64,000 nucleotides of DNA. Origin: Sediminicola sp963974715 (GTDB lineage: Bacteria > Bacteroidota > Bacteroidia > Flavobacteriales > Flavobacteriaceae). Shown one piece after another: positions 27,401 to 35,841 of the stretch (positions within the stretch are counted from its first letter, which is position 1; each line of letters starts with the position of its first letter). The notes beneath the pieces were generated by a model. The model did no database searches. It saw only the letters and a list, made by a program, of their open reading frames with translations, and was not told the origin of the DNA. The stretch spans positions 1-64,000 of the forward strand of contig CAXBDK010000009.1 of NCBI GenBank assembly GCA_963974715.1, read 5' to 3'. The position numbers were made by a program, and so were the translations under genes.

Positions 27401-27704
27401 TCAAATTGACGGCGGGACACGTTCGGAACCCATTTATGAAATTGGAAGTCCCCTTTTCAAAAGAGTGGAAATAGACCTAGGAAATAGATACGATAGGGGC
27501 AAACGGTTCGTCATCGAGGCCAAGAACAATTCCTTTACCAACAAATATGTACAGAGCGCGCTGCTCAATGGCAAGCGGCTGGATACTTTTTGGTTCCCTG
27601 CGAGCGAACTTTTAAAAGGTGGAAAACTTGAATTGGTCATGGGACCGGAACCGAACGAAGATTGGGGAACGGGCAAAATGCCGCCATCCATTTCCGATAA
27701 ATAG
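24453..27704 (+). CDS. GH92 alpha-mannosidase with extra N-terminal beta-sandwich module
   Basis: 1083 aa with a Sec signal (MALLPVFLWGQG). Residues about 30-210 hold a beta-rich module similar to the C-terminal domain of rhamnogalacturonan lyases. The GH92 part runs from about 310 (YVDTKIGTGHSRWM) to the end. The general acid is Glu865 (AEGNAWQ). The metal/catalytic loop is GDEDQGQMSAW (Asp965-Gln970), a variant of the usual GNDDxGQ. Exo-acting release of mannose from alpha-mannosides is the family role. AGGAGG lies just before the ATG, and the gene overlaps manA, so it is translationally coupled. Confidence 0.92.
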   Translation: MSVSKKILFGKLYFLMALLPVFLWGQGKSIWQIGKSDNNSGEFALAPDGYSKFLEKDFGWEDRFFLIGHSQEKEDFPFVLPGANDYWGGTSGLAGIRPHEINILFGIDRKPKSGEYTLLVDILDCSPEAPPYLKVTVNGRSWKFRLDKGTNAEALKGSITNTKEQRIALPIPSELLKLWGNHVQLTILEGSWLVFDQVALEGPKSVNIARPSNAFVRGVEPADYEISEDGKRFQPLLVDVQHLKGASELTVQLDGAKIFETSVEHGRTVYEVPMATVKEPVKSRYNILLDGKLVQDGEVARTAQEYATPADYVDTKIGTGHSRWMIAPGPWMPFSMVKISPDNQDEGWQAGYQPTFESVGTFSHIHEWTMAGLGTFPTNGELVTEIGAQGDPDSGYRSRVDKEKEETPLGRYSVFLSDYGIRAELTATTRASFQRYTYPKDISGSRILVDLKIPSEYNYHITEAFFEKVDEHTIRGYSKQVSPSVWGEQHYRGEMVEDGHRKREWDEIKQEYTVHFVMEFDSPITHFGVWKDGPQKGKEDESTMEGSDSITVLDPEDVMAYLQFDTSQDQVVQTRTGISYVSMENAALNLRTEISEPFGWAFEKIADHQKNTWNQLFDRLSISSNSRSEKTRFYSNMYRALVSRNIFSDVDGSWVDATERVQKMKDPDAVALGCDAFWNTFWNLNQFWNLVAPEWSSKWVRSQLAMYDANGWLAKGPAGMEYVPVMVAEHEIPLIVGAYQMGIRDYDAEKAFEAVYKMQTTKGEQVGNGYAGNRDLETYIKHGYVPYNKGRFSNTLEYSFDDYSVSQLAKSLKKGKEFTEFIDRAYWWKNAIDPQTGFARLKHSDGTWYKDFDPIKTGGNHQYAEGNAWQLTFFVPQDIPALAEIIGKQQFIDRLDGGFKVSSTWRYNAPNELYWDFPVIQGNQQSMHFSFMFNWVGKPWLTQKWNRDILARFYGYGVSNAYLGDEDQGQMSAWFMMSSLGLFQIDGGTRSEPIYEIGSPLFKRVEIDLGNRYDRGKRFVIEAKNNSFTNKYVQSALLNGKRLDTFWFPASELLKGGKLELVMGPEPNEDWGTGKMPPSISDK

Positions 27705-27712
27705 AACGAGAT

Positions 27713-29005
27713 ATGACAGTGACGAAAAAATTGGCTGCCCTGTTGTTGTTGCTTTGCAACCTGACGACCGCACAAACGGAAAAGGCCTTGGCACAGATGA
27801 TCCGTAACAATACGGAATTCCAGCAGGTACGGAAAAAAGCCTTGGAAACGGTGGCGACGGGATTCAATGCGGGTGATGGTTACGGCGAGGTATGGATACG
27901 GGATTATAACACTTTTATAGAGCTGTCTGCGGAGGTATTCGGTGCCAAGGAAATGGAAGAAAACCTATTGGTCTTCCTTAGGTTACAGGGCGAGGATGGT
28001 AATATTGTGGACGGGTTTATCCCAAAGGCAAAAGCGGTCCCAACAGAGGGGGGATATGAATACATCAATACAGCTCTGGAACCCGATTACAGCGGACATA
28101 AAAATACGGTGGAGACCGATCATGAGACCTCTTTGGTACAGGCGGTTTACAAATATGTGCAAAAAACGGGCAATGCCGATTTTCTGGACACTACGGTGGG
28201 TGGGAACACCGTGGCCGAAAGATTGGAAAAGTCCATGCAGTTTTTAATGGACAATAGGTGGACGGATAAATTTGGGTTGATCTATGGGGCAACAACGGCA
28301 GATTGGGGAGATGTACAGCATACCCATCCTTGGGGGGTCTATATTACGGAGGACACCCATTATTGTGTGGATATATATGACAATGCCATGATGCTGATCG
28401 CGCTCCGGAACCTTATGGAAATGGTTCCGGAAACAAAAGAAAAATGGCAAAAGGTACACGATCAGATCGCCAAAAATGTCATGCGGGTGCTTTGGGACGA
28501 AAAGAACCAAAAATTTATTCCCCATGTATATTTGGAAGCATCGCCCTATCCTCCCGATTTTGACGAGAACGAGATCTATTACCATGGGGGTACGGCAGTG
28601 GCCATCGAGGCTGGCCTCTTAGATCGGCAACAGATCAAGGTATCGCTCGATAAAATGATCGCCAATGTAAAGGCCTCGGGAGCCGCTTCCATAGGGCTTA
28701 CCTTATATCCCCCCTATCCCGAATGGGCTTTTGAGAACAAAGGCATGTATCCCTATGGGTATCAGAACGGGGGCGATTGGACCTGGTTCGGGGCAAGGAT
28801 GGTACAGCAATTGGTAAAGTACGGATTTGTAAGGGAAGCCTACGAACAGTTGTTGCCAATGACGGACAGGGTAGTGGCCAACAACGGTTTTTACGAGTGG
28901 TATACGGTAGACAACAGACCGGAAGGTTCGGGAACCTTTCGGGGATCGGCAGGGGTATTGTACACCGCCATAGGGCTTCTTGAGGAATGGGCCGGAAAAC
29001 AATAG
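27713..29005 (+). CDS. Secreted six-hairpin (alpha/alpha)6 glycosidase, family unassigned
   Basis: 430 aa. Signal peptide 1-20 (ALLLLLCNLTTAQ). The rest is an alpha/alpha barrel with conserved-looking acidic loops: GEVWIRDYNTFIE near 63, NTVETDHETSLVQ near 135, YGATTADWGDVQ near 198, and YQNGGDWTWFGARM near 350. The WIRDY and GGDWTW pattern recalls GH63/GH37-like and amylo-1,6-glucosidase-like enzymes, but I cannot fix a CAZy family. Starting 8 bp after the GH92 stop, it probably trims a sugar capping or branching the mannoside. Confidence 0.7.
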   Translation: MTVTKKLAALLLLLCNLTTAQTEKALAQMIRNNTEFQQVRKKALETVATGFNAGDGYGEVWIRDYNTFIELSAEVFGAKEMEENLLVFLRLQGEDGNIVDGFIPKAKAVPTEGGYEYINTALEPDYSGHKNTVETDHETSLVQAVYKYVQKTGNADFLDTTVGGNTVAERLEKSMQFLMDNRWTDKFGLIYGATTADWGDVQHTHPWGVYITEDTHYCVDIYDNAMMLIALRNLMEMVPETKEKWQKVHDQIAKNVMRVLWDEKNQKFIPHVYLEASPYPPDFDENEIYYHGGTAVAIEAGLLDRQQIKVSLDKMIANVKASGAASIGLTLYPPYPEWAFENKGMYPYGYQNGGDWTWFGARMVQQLVKYGFVREAYEQLLPMTDRVVANNGFYEWYTVDNRPEGSGTFRGSAGVLYTAIGLLEEWAGKQ

Positions 29006-29049
29006 TTCCATAAGGAAGGCGTAAGGGCTTTATTGGACTGATTTAGATG

Positions 29050-29092
29050 TAAGGCAATATTGTTATATCTTAGATGATCTTTAATTGCCTTA
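29050..29092 (+). promoter_or_regulatory. 9-bp inverted repeat just before the gntR gene
   Basis: TAAGGCAAT (29050-29058) and ATTGCCTTA (29084-29092) are exact complements 25 nt apart, ending 15 bp before the gntR ATG. There is no GTATATAC core and no T-run. It may be a second kind of operator or an RNA hairpin that sets gntR expression inside the operon. Confidence 0.45.
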
Positions 29093-29107
29093 AGCCATAT
29101 TGCACGT

Positions 29108-29845
29108 ATGAATTTTAAATTAGACCAAAATAGCCCGGTGCCGTTGCATGCCCAAATAGAAGAATATCTAAGGGGACTTATCGTTAAAAAGGAATATAAG
29201 AGCGGCGATAAGTTCCTGCCAAAGGAAATGGCCATGTCCAAGAAATTGGGGGTTTCCAGGAATACCATTCGGCAGGCGATCAATAAATTGGTGCACGAAG
29301 GGCTGATCGAACGTAAAAAAGGGGTAGGGACCAAGGTGGTCACAAAAAAAATATCCACACGTTTGGACAATTGGATCAGCTTTACCAAGGAAATGCGGAA
29401 CCAAGGAATAGAAGTGGTCAATTATTTGGTGAACATCGCTTTGGTATATGTAGAGGATGAGGTATATGAGGCCCTGGGCGTGGCCAAGACAAAAAAGATA
29501 TGGAAGCTGGAAAAGATCAGGGGTTCAAAAGAGGCAAAATACCTCTATTCCGTATCCTATTTCCATCCGCGGATCGGAATCACCGGTGATGAAAACTTTA
29601 TAACCCCGCTCTATGAACTCTTGGAAAAGGAACACGATATTATCGTCTCCACTTCCAAGGAAAAATTGAGGGCCATTAAGGCCGATGCCAAAATTTCCAC
29701 CTTGTTGGATATTGGCAAGGATGTGGCCATTTTAAAAAGGGAACGCTTGGTGACCGACATAGGCGATCGGCCGGTGGAATATAATATGGTCTATTACCAT
29801 ACCGATTATTTCACCTATGATATCGATATAAAAAGGGAACTCTGA
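29108..29845 (+). CDS. GntR-family regulator, HutC subfamily (UTRA domain)
   Basis: 245 aa, cytosolic. Residues 1-75 are a GntR winged helix: PLHAQIEEYLRGLI, then SKKLGVSRNTIRQAINKLVHEGLIERKKGVGT. Residues about 90-240 are a UTRA effector domain with the closing RPVEYNMVYYHTDYFTYDIDI motif. HutC-type members usually repress sugar or amino-acid genes and release DNA on binding a sugar phosphate or similar effector. It lies inside the PUL operon, and the palindromes at 22636, 35779, 38791 and 48856 fit this subfamily's operator, so it is the likely local regulator. The effector is unknown; a mannose metabolite is a guess. Confidence 0.88.
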   Translation: MNFKLDQNSPVPLHAQIEEYLRGLIVKKEYKSGDKFLPKEMAMSKKLGVSRNTIRQAINKLVHEGLIERKKGVGTKVVTKKISTRLDNWISFTKEMRNQGIEVVNYLVNIALVYVEDEVYEALGVAKTKKIWKLEKIRGSKEAKYLYSVSYFHPRIGITGDENFITPLYELLEKEHDIIVSTSKEKLRAIKADAKISTLLDIGKDVAILKRERLVTDIGDRPVEYNMVYYHTDYFTYDIDIKREL

Positions 29846-29896
29846 GATGGGCCCCAACTAAAATTTACGTTCGGAACAATTTTATTTTATTCAATC

Positions 29897-32299
29897 ATGT
29901 ATAGACATATTTACATAACGATGGAACAGCTGCTCAGATATGCCGGTCTTACGGCGATGGGACTCCTTATCATCTTCACTACAGGCTGTGGCGATGCCCA
30001 AGAAACCAAAAAGCCCGAAGCGGAAAATCTTTCGCAATATGTCGATCCCAATATTGGGACCGCGCACAGTAGGTGGTTTTTTTACACCCCTGCCGCCATG
30101 CCTTTCGGAATGGCAAAATTGGCACCGTCCACCAATGGGTCGGAAGGCAATAAGAGTGGATGGGAAGCTGTTGGCTATGATTCCCGTCACGAAAGTATTG
30201 AAGGTTTCGCCCATTTGCACGAATTCCAGATCGGTGGCTTTATGTTTACGGGGATTACCGGTACCCTTCAGACCGAACCGGGTCCTTTGGATGATCCGGA
30301 TTCGGGGTACCGGTCCCGGTTCGATAGAAAGGATGAGATTGCCCGCCCCGGTTATTACAGCGTTTTGCTAAAGGACTACAAGGTACAGGTGGAACTGACC
30401 GCTACCGAAAGGACGGGTTGGCAGCGATATACCTTTCCCAAATCGGATAGTTCGTACCTTCTGCTGGATATCGGAAACCAACTGGGGGAAAGTGGAAAAG
30501 TAAAGGAGGCCCAAGTCAAATACAATGGGGACGGGACCTTGGAGGGATATGTGATCACCTATCCCGAATATGTGAAAAAGTACCAGCCCGATGGGGATAT
30601 AAAGATGTATTTTTATTCGGAACTGGATAAGAAACCTATGGAACACGGTACCTTCAAAGAAAAAGATGTACGGTCGGGACAGGATTCCATCTCAGGTGTG
30701 GGAGCGGGCATGTACCTAAAGTACGCGACCGCCGAATCCGAAACAGTGACCATTAAAACCGGACTTTCCTATACTTCCATCCAGAATGCCAAGCGCAATT
30801 TGTTGTCCGAGAGCCAAAACATGGATTTTAGCGATGTAAGGGAACAAGCGGAAAAGGCTTGGGAAAAAGAATTCAATAAGATAAGGGTCACGGATCCCTC
30901 AAGGTCCAACAAGACAAAATTTTATACCGCCCTTTTCCATGCCCTGCTGGGAAGGGGACTGGCCAGTGATGTCAACGGACAGTTTCCCCAGAACGACGGA
31001 TCTATTGGACAGGTCCCCATGGACGCCTCCGGAAATCCACAGTACGAGATTTATAATACGGATTCGGTATGGGGCGCTTTTTGGAACCTCACCCAATTAT
31101 GGGCCTTGGTCTGGCCGGAATATTACAATGACTTTGTACAATCCCAGTTGGAAGTCTATAAAAATTCGGGCTGGCTGGCCGATGGAACCGCCAATGGGCG
31201 TTATGTTTCGGGCGTGGGGACCAATTTTACAGGACTCATGATCGCTGCAGGGAAACAGACAGGTGTACTTACCGAGAATCTTGAGCTTGCCTACGAGGCG
31301 GCCCTCAAAAATGAGATCGCATATGCCGACCGGAAGGAAGGCGCCGGCAAGACCGACCTGAAAGGTTTTATTGAGAACGGGTTCATTTCCTATATTCCTT
31401 TGGAGGAATCAAACTATAGGGACACTCCCCAAGGATCGCCCTTTTCCGTATCCCATTCTTTGGAGTATGCCTTTAGCAGTTATGCGGTGGCGCAAATGGC
31501 ACAGGAAATGGGGAAGACGGAGGATTACGAAACGCTGATGGGACTTTCCCGTAACTGGAAGGGTTTTTATGATGGCAAGACCGGCTTTTTTAGGCCAAAA
31601 TTAAAAGATGGCTCTTTTATTCCCGATTTTGATCCATTGGCTCCTTGGGTCGGATTCCAGGAGGGGAACGCATACCAATATACCTATTATGTGCCCCATG
31701 ATCCGGAAGCTTTGGTAGACCTGATCGGCAAGGAACGTTTCAACAAACGCCTGGATTCCATTTTTACGGTTTCCGAAACAGCGGCCTTTGGGGGAAAGGG
31801 CATTGATGCCTTTGCTGGCATACAGACATTGTACAACCACGGCAACCAACCCAGTTTGCACATCGCTTGGTTGTTCAATTTTTCTGGACGACCATGGCTC
31901 ACCCAAAAATGGACCAGATCCATTGGAGACAATTTTTATGGGACCGGGGAAATCCATGGATATGGCTATGGACAGGATGAAGATCAAGGGCAATTGGGCG
32001 CATGGTACGTCATGTCATCCATCGGACTTTTTGATGTCAAGGGCCTTACCGATCCCCAGCCCACCTTTCAACTGGGGAGTCCCATCTTCGAGAAGGTGGA
32101 GATACAAGTAAACGGAGAGAAGAAGCCTTTGATCATTGAGACCGTCAATAATTCAAAGAAGAATGTATATATCGAACAGGTGGAATTCAATGACCGGCCG
32201 TATGGAAGATTGGAAATTCCATTTCACGACTTGCTAAATGGGGGAACGCTCAAATTTTACATGTCCGATACCCCAAATACAAAGTTGGACAAGTTATGA
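29897..32299 (+). CDS. GH92 alpha-mannosidase, lipoprotein
   Basis: 800 aa. The signal ends in FTTGC, predicting a lipoprotein; ATG 29921 (MEQLLRYAGL) gives the cleaner signal and may be the true start. GH92 begins almost at once with YVDPNIGTAHSRW. General acid Glu589 (QEGNAYQ, counted from 29897) and the loop GQDEDQGQLGAW are conserved. It is the plain form without added modules and is likely exposed or periplasmic. It shares the DED loop variant with the first GH92. It lies 51 bp after gntR and 15 bp before the ROK kinase. Confidence 0.92.
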   Translation: MYRHIYITMEQLLRYAGLTAMGLLIIFTTGCGDAQETKKPEAENLSQYVDPNIGTAHSRWFFYTPAAMPFGMAKLAPSTNGSEGNKSGWEAVGYDSRHESIEGFAHLHEFQIGGFMFTGITGTLQTEPGPLDDPDSGYRSRFDRKDEIARPGYYSVLLKDYKVQVELTATERTGWQRYTFPKSDSSYLLLDIGNQLGESGKVKEAQVKYNGDGTLEGYVITYPEYVKKYQPDGDIKMYFYSELDKKPMEHGTFKEKDVRSGQDSISGVGAGMYLKYATAESETVTIKTGLSYTSIQNAKRNLLSESQNMDFSDVREQAEKAWEKEFNKIRVTDPSRSNKTKFYTALFHALLGRGLASDVNGQFPQNDGSIGQVPMDASGNPQYEIYNTDSVWGAFWNLTQLWALVWPEYYNDFVQSQLEVYKNSGWLADGTANGRYVSGVGTNFTGLMIAAGKQTGVLTENLELAYEAALKNEIAYADRKEGAGKTDLKGFIENGFISYIPLEESNYRDTPQGSPFSVSHSLEYAFSSYAVAQMAQEMGKTEDYETLMGLSRNWKGFYDGKTGFFRPKLKDGSFIPDFDPLAPWVGFQEGNAYQYTYYVPHDPEALVDLIGKERFNKRLDSIFTVSETAAFGGKGIDAFAGIQTLYNHGNQPSLHIAWLFNFSGRPWLTQKWTRSIGDNFYGTGEIHGYGYGQDEDQGQLGAWYVMSSIGLFDVKGLTDPQPTFQLGSPIFEKVEIQVNGEKKPLIIETVNNSKKNVYIEQVEFNDRPYGRLEIPFHDLLNGGTLKFYMSDTPNTKLDKL

Positions 32300-32314
32300 C
32301 CCTAATTTCTATTA

Positions 32315-33262
32315 ATGCTTAAAATAACTCTTGGAATGGATGATCATATTGTTATAGGGGTGGATATCGGAGGCAGTCACATCACAAGTGCCGCTGTGGA
32401 TATACGGACCCTTTCCATACTCCCCGGCAGCAGTGTTTCCGTAAAAGTGGACAATAAGGCCGCTGCGGTGGATATCCTCCATAATTGGAGCTTGGCCATC
32501 AACAAGTCGATTGAAACATGCAATCCCTTTCAAAAGGTCCGTTTGGGATTTGCCATGCCCGGCCCATTTCATTACAAAACGGGTCTTGCCATGTTCGCAA
32601 GAAACGATAAATACGAAAAGCTGTTCAATATTTCCATACCTAAAACCTTGGTGGACCATATCAACGCACCGGAAATAGATTTTAGGTTTCTCAACGACGC
32701 CACTGCCTTTGGCGTCGGGGTCGCTTCAATGGGAAAGGCCAAAAATTTCAATAAGGTGATAGCCATTACGCTAGGGACGGGGTTTGGATCCGCGTTTATT
32801 GAGAAAGGGATTCCCAAGGTGACAGGAAATAACCTTCCAAAGGGAGGTTGCCTATGGGACAAACCTTATAAGGAGGGAATTGCTGACGATTACTTTTCCA
32901 CCCGGTGGTGCATCCAACGGTATCAGGTACTTAGTGGGAACAAAGTGACCGGCGTACGGGACATTGCCCAGGCCGATGACGACTTTTCAAAACAGGTATT
33001 TACAGAGTTTGGGACCGATATGGCCAAATTTATGATCCCTTTCCTGAAGGATTACCGACCTGATATGATCATCCTGGGCGGAAATGTGTCGAACGCCAGT
33101 CAGTTTTTCCTGCCGGTATTACGGCAACATATAGAAGCTGCGGGCCTAAAGATCGTTTTCGAGATCTCCGACCTAATGGAAGAGGCCGCCATTGTGGGAA
33201 GCGCCAAATTGTACGATCCAGTTTTTTGGGACGCGGTAAAAGATGATCTACCTAATCTGTAA
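32315..33262 (+). CDS. ROK-family sugar kinase
   Basis: 315 aa, cytosolic. The ATP site GVDIGGSHITSAAVDI is near the start and FGSAFIEKG and LGTGFG follow. The proposed catalytic Asp is in FLNDATAFGVG. The usual ROK zinc motif (GxCxCGxxGCxE) is absent; the segment reads NNLPKGGCLWDKPYKEG. Family members phosphorylate hexoses such as glucose, fructose or mannose. Next to manA and mannosidases, mannose to mannose-6-P is the best guess. Met8 (32336) is an alternative start. It is followed after 9 bp by the transporter. Confidence 0.85.
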   Translation: MLKITLGMDDHIVIGVDIGGSHITSAAVDIRTLSILPGSSVSVKVDNKAAAVDILHNWSLAINKSIETCNPFQKVRLGFAMPGPFHYKTGLAMFARNDKYEKLFNISIPKTLVDHINAPEIDFRFLNDATAFGVGVASMGKAKNFNKVIAITLGTGFGSAFIEKGIPKVTGNNLPKGGCLWDKPYKEGIADDYFSTRWCIQRYQVLSGNKVTGVRDIAQADDDFSKQVFTEFGTDMAKFMIPFLKDYRPDMIILGGNVSNASQFFLPVLRQHIEAAGLKIVFEISDLMEEAAIVGSAKLYDPVFWDAVKDDLPNL

Positions 33263-33271
33263 TTTAAAAGT

Positions 33272-34441
33272 ATGGCCACAAAAGAAAATACTTGGGGCAA
33301 AGTAGTTCCCGTTTTCCTCACCTTTATAGTGATGGGTTTTGTGGATATCGTAGGGGTATCCACGGGGTACGTGCAGAAAGATTTCCAACTTTCCGACACC
33401 ATGGCACAGTTTCTTCCCTCCATGGTCTTTATCTGGTTTTTTGTCTTTTCCATTCCCATTGGGATCCTTCAGGACAAGATAGGAAAGAAAAAGATGATGA
33501 AGATTGGAATAGCCGTAACCCTCTTCGGACTGTTACTGCCCTTTCTTGGATATTCCTTTGTTATGGTTTTGGTGGCCTTTGTTTTTATTGGGATAGGCAA
33601 TACCATTATACAAGTGGCCGCCAATCCCCTTTTACAGGAGGTGGCGCCGGTGCACAAATTTTCAAGTTTTTTGAGCCTCTCCCAATTTATCAAGGCCATT
33701 ACGTCGCTCTTGGGTCCGTTGATCGCTACATATATGGCGCTGCAGTACGGGGATTGGCGCTTTGTATTTATGGTATATGCACTGGTTTCCCTTATTTCCG
33801 TGCTTTGGCTTTCCGCAACCCCCATAACGGAGATGTCGAACAGATCGGAATCTCCCGCAAGTTTTGGATCCTGTATGGCGCTGTTAAAAAATCGTTTTGT
33901 GATCACCGCGGTCATCGCCATATTTTTGATCGTGGGTGCCGATGTGGGAATGAATTCCAATATTCAGGGGTTTCTGATGAAATTGCACGGTTTTACGTTG
34001 GAACAAGCATCCTATGGGATAAGTATCTACTTTACCGCCCTTATGATCAGCCGCTTTGCGGGGGCCATCCTATTACAATTTCTCAAACCGATCTTTTTTT
34101 TGGTGACCACCACCATTTTGGCCATTTTGGGCACCCTTTTGTTGTGGCTGTCCCCTAATGGCACGATGGCCCAAATAGGTATTTTCATAATTGGTCTGGG
34201 GGCAGGGAATCTCTTTCCCCTGATCTTCTCCATTGCTATGGAAAAAATGCCCTCCAGGGCCAATGAAATTTCGGGGTTATTGATCATGGCCGTTGTGGGA
34301 GGGGCAATAATTCCCCCACTAATGGGAATCTTGGGCAGTGTTATGGGGGTTGTGGGCCCTATCTTAATTTTGCTGATCTGCTTCTCCTATATGTTGGTGG
34401 TCCCCTTTATAAAGGATAAGGAAACGACTAAGGAACTATAG
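33272..34441 (+). CDS. MFS sugar transporter, FHS (FucP-like) family
   Basis: 389 aa with about 12 membrane helices. GIGNTIIQVAANPLLQEVAP is the signature of the fucose-galactose-gluconate H+ symporter family. The cytosolic loop DKIGKKKMM is the MFS motif A region. It should carry a free monosaccharide, most simply mannose, across the inner membrane with protons. It is the last gene of the manA operon, followed by hairpins. Confidence 0.87.
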   Translation: MATKENTWGKVVPVFLTFIVMGFVDIVGVSTGYVQKDFQLSDTMAQFLPSMVFIWFFVFSIPIGILQDKIGKKKMMKIGIAVTLFGLLLPFLGYSFVMVLVAFVFIGIGNTIIQVAANPLLQEVAPVHKFSSFLSLSQFIKAITSLLGPLIATYMALQYGDWRFVFMVYALVSLISVLWLSATPITEMSNRSESPASFGSCMALLKNRFVITAVIAIFLIVGADVGMNSNIQGFLMKLHGFTLEQASYGISIYFTALMISRFAGAILLQFLKPIFFLVTTTILAILGTLLLWLSPNGTMAQIGIFIIGLGAGNLFPLIFSIAMEKMPSRANEISGLLIMAVVGGAIIPPLMGILGSVMGVVGPILILLICFSYMLVVPFIKDKETTKEL

Positions 34442-34490
34442 GCCAACAACCTCGGAGCGAACGCTCGGGGCTTGGGACAGAAAAAATAAA

Positions 34491-34522
34491 CGTCCCGATG
34501 CATCCCGATAAATATCGGGACG
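34491..34522 (+). terminator. Hairpin with two competing stems after the transporter gene
   Basis: CGTCCCGAT (34491-34499) pairs exactly with ATCGGGACG (34514-34522). TCCCGATA (34503-34510) can instead pair with TATCGGGA (34513-34520). A further imperfect hairpin lies at 34451-34471. No long T-run follows. It probably ends or dampens transcription from the manA operon before the NHL gene. Confidence 0.5.
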
Positions 34523-34590
34523 GAACATGATATTTCCCCCACAGTGGGCTAAATTGCATTATAAACCATCCATAACCAAAAACCGTACCT

Positions 34591-35697
34591 ATGGCAACAA
34601 GAAGGGAGTTCATCGGAAAATCGGTCTTGGCGGGCGCTGCAATGGCAGCAACACCCTCCATGGCGTTCACCACTACAAAAAGGAAGTCCGTAGAGGACCA
34701 GATCATCGGACATGGGGACTACCGATATAAGATAGTTCGGGACTGGGCCAAAATGAGCATCGCCCACAACCCTTTGCTCAACTGTCATGAAATGCAGATC
34801 GACAGCAAGGGGCGTTTGCTGATGATAGGAGATCATACCGCCAATAATATTCTGGTATTTGACCGATCGGGAAAGTTACTGGACCATTGGGGCACGGGAT
34901 ATCCGGGGGGGCATGGCCTAACGCTGCACGATGAGGGTGGCGAGGATGTGCTTTATATTACCGATTGCGGTTATTATGTAGATCGTTTCGGCAAGAACCA
35001 GGCCCAAGCCGGACAAGTGTTCAAGACTAGCGTAGATGGTCGACTCATTTTCCCATTGCCCCATCCCCATACCATTGGGGCCTACAAACAGGAGGAACCC
35101 TATAGGCCAACCGAAACGGCCATTGGCCCGAATGGGGATATCTATGTTGCCGATGGCTATGGATCTGACTATATCTTACAATATGACCCCTACGGGAAGT
35201 TTATACGGAAATGGGGAGGTCACCAGAATAAGGACACCGATTATAACTTGAACAATGCCCATGGGGTCGCAGTGGATTATAGGAATGGCTCGGAACCGGT
35301 GTTGATCGTCACCTCTCGAAACGACAATTCCTTTAAATTTTTTACGCTCCAAGGAAAATACATCAAAACGGTGGAACTTCCCGGGGCATTTGTTTGCCGT
35401 CCCGTGATGGACGATAACAATGTTTACGCAGGAGTGTGCTGGTCAGAGACCAGGACAGGTGAAAAATGGGTCCGGGATACGGGCTATATTACCATTTTGG
35501 ATGGGGACAACAAGGTGGTCTCCAATCCAGGGGGGGAAGCCCCCCACTACCAAAATGGAGCCTTGCAAAAAATGTACAATGCCCAAAATCCTGTATTTAA
35601 CCACGGTCATGATGTCTTGGTGGATGGTGATAAAAACCTCTATTTGTGTCAGTGGAACGCCCATCAGACCCCGCCCATAAAACTGGAAAGGGTATAA
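34591..35697 (+). CDS. Tat-exported NHL-repeat beta-propeller protein
   Basis: 368 aa. TRREFIGKSVLAGAAMAATPSMA is a twin-arginine signal. The mature part is a six-bladed propeller with NHL-type blades (GDHTANNILVFDRSGKLLDHWG, NGDIYVADGYGSDYILQYDPYGKFIRKWG). It resembles the catalytic core of peptidyl-alpha-hydroxyglycine alpha-amidating lyase, but the role is unknown. Tat export hints at a cofactor or metal bound before export. It lies between the two halves of the locus, after the hairpins and 144 bp before the third GH92 start. Confidence 0.8.
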   Translation: MATRREFIGKSVLAGAAMAATPSMAFTTTKRKSVEDQIIGHGDYRYKIVRDWAKMSIAHNPLLNCHEMQIDSKGRLLMIGDHTANNILVFDRSGKLLDHWGTGYPGGHGLTLHDEGGEDVLYITDCGYYVDRFGKNQAQAGQVFKTSVDGRLIFPLPHPHTIGAYKQEEPYRPTETAIGPNGDIYVADGYGSDYILQYDPYGKFIRKWGGHQNKDTDYNLNNAHGVAVDYRNGSEPVLIVTSRNDNSFKFFTLQGKYIKTVELPGAFVCRPVMDDNNVYAGVCWSETRTGEKWVRDTGYITILDGDNKVVSNPGGEAPHYQNGALQKMYNAQNPVFNHGHDVLVDGDKNLYLCQWNAHQTPPIKLERV

Positions 35698-35778
35698 GGA
35701 TATCATCCCGTATAAGGTTCTACTCCCATTTTTAATGTGGACCAAGGGAGGAGGATAATTTTTTCGATATGCAATAAT

Positions 35779-35794
35779 GTATATACGTATATAC
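35779..35794 (+). promoter_or_regulatory. Tandem GTATATAC palindrome, operator 2 (third GH92)
   Basis: GTATATAC twice in a row makes a perfect 16-bp palindrome, 47 bp before the GH92 ATG. TACCTTTA (35792-35799), one base off the TAnnTTTG -7 consensus, overlaps its right end, so bound regulator would cover the -7 region. Confidence 0.78.
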
Positions 35795-35841
35795 CTTTAG
35801 GATTTATCGTCCGCTACAATAAATTTTTTGATATATTAAAA

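Noticed and set aside
33292..34158. 288-codon plus-strand frame inside the transporter gene
   Set aside because: Shifted frame within a clear FHS transporter; its residue make-up (many Cys, His and Tyr) is that of an off-frame translation.
35737..35841. Longer N-terminus for the third GH92 from GTG 35737
   Set aside because: It would be translated across the operator and promoter; the signal peptide starts after ATG 35842.
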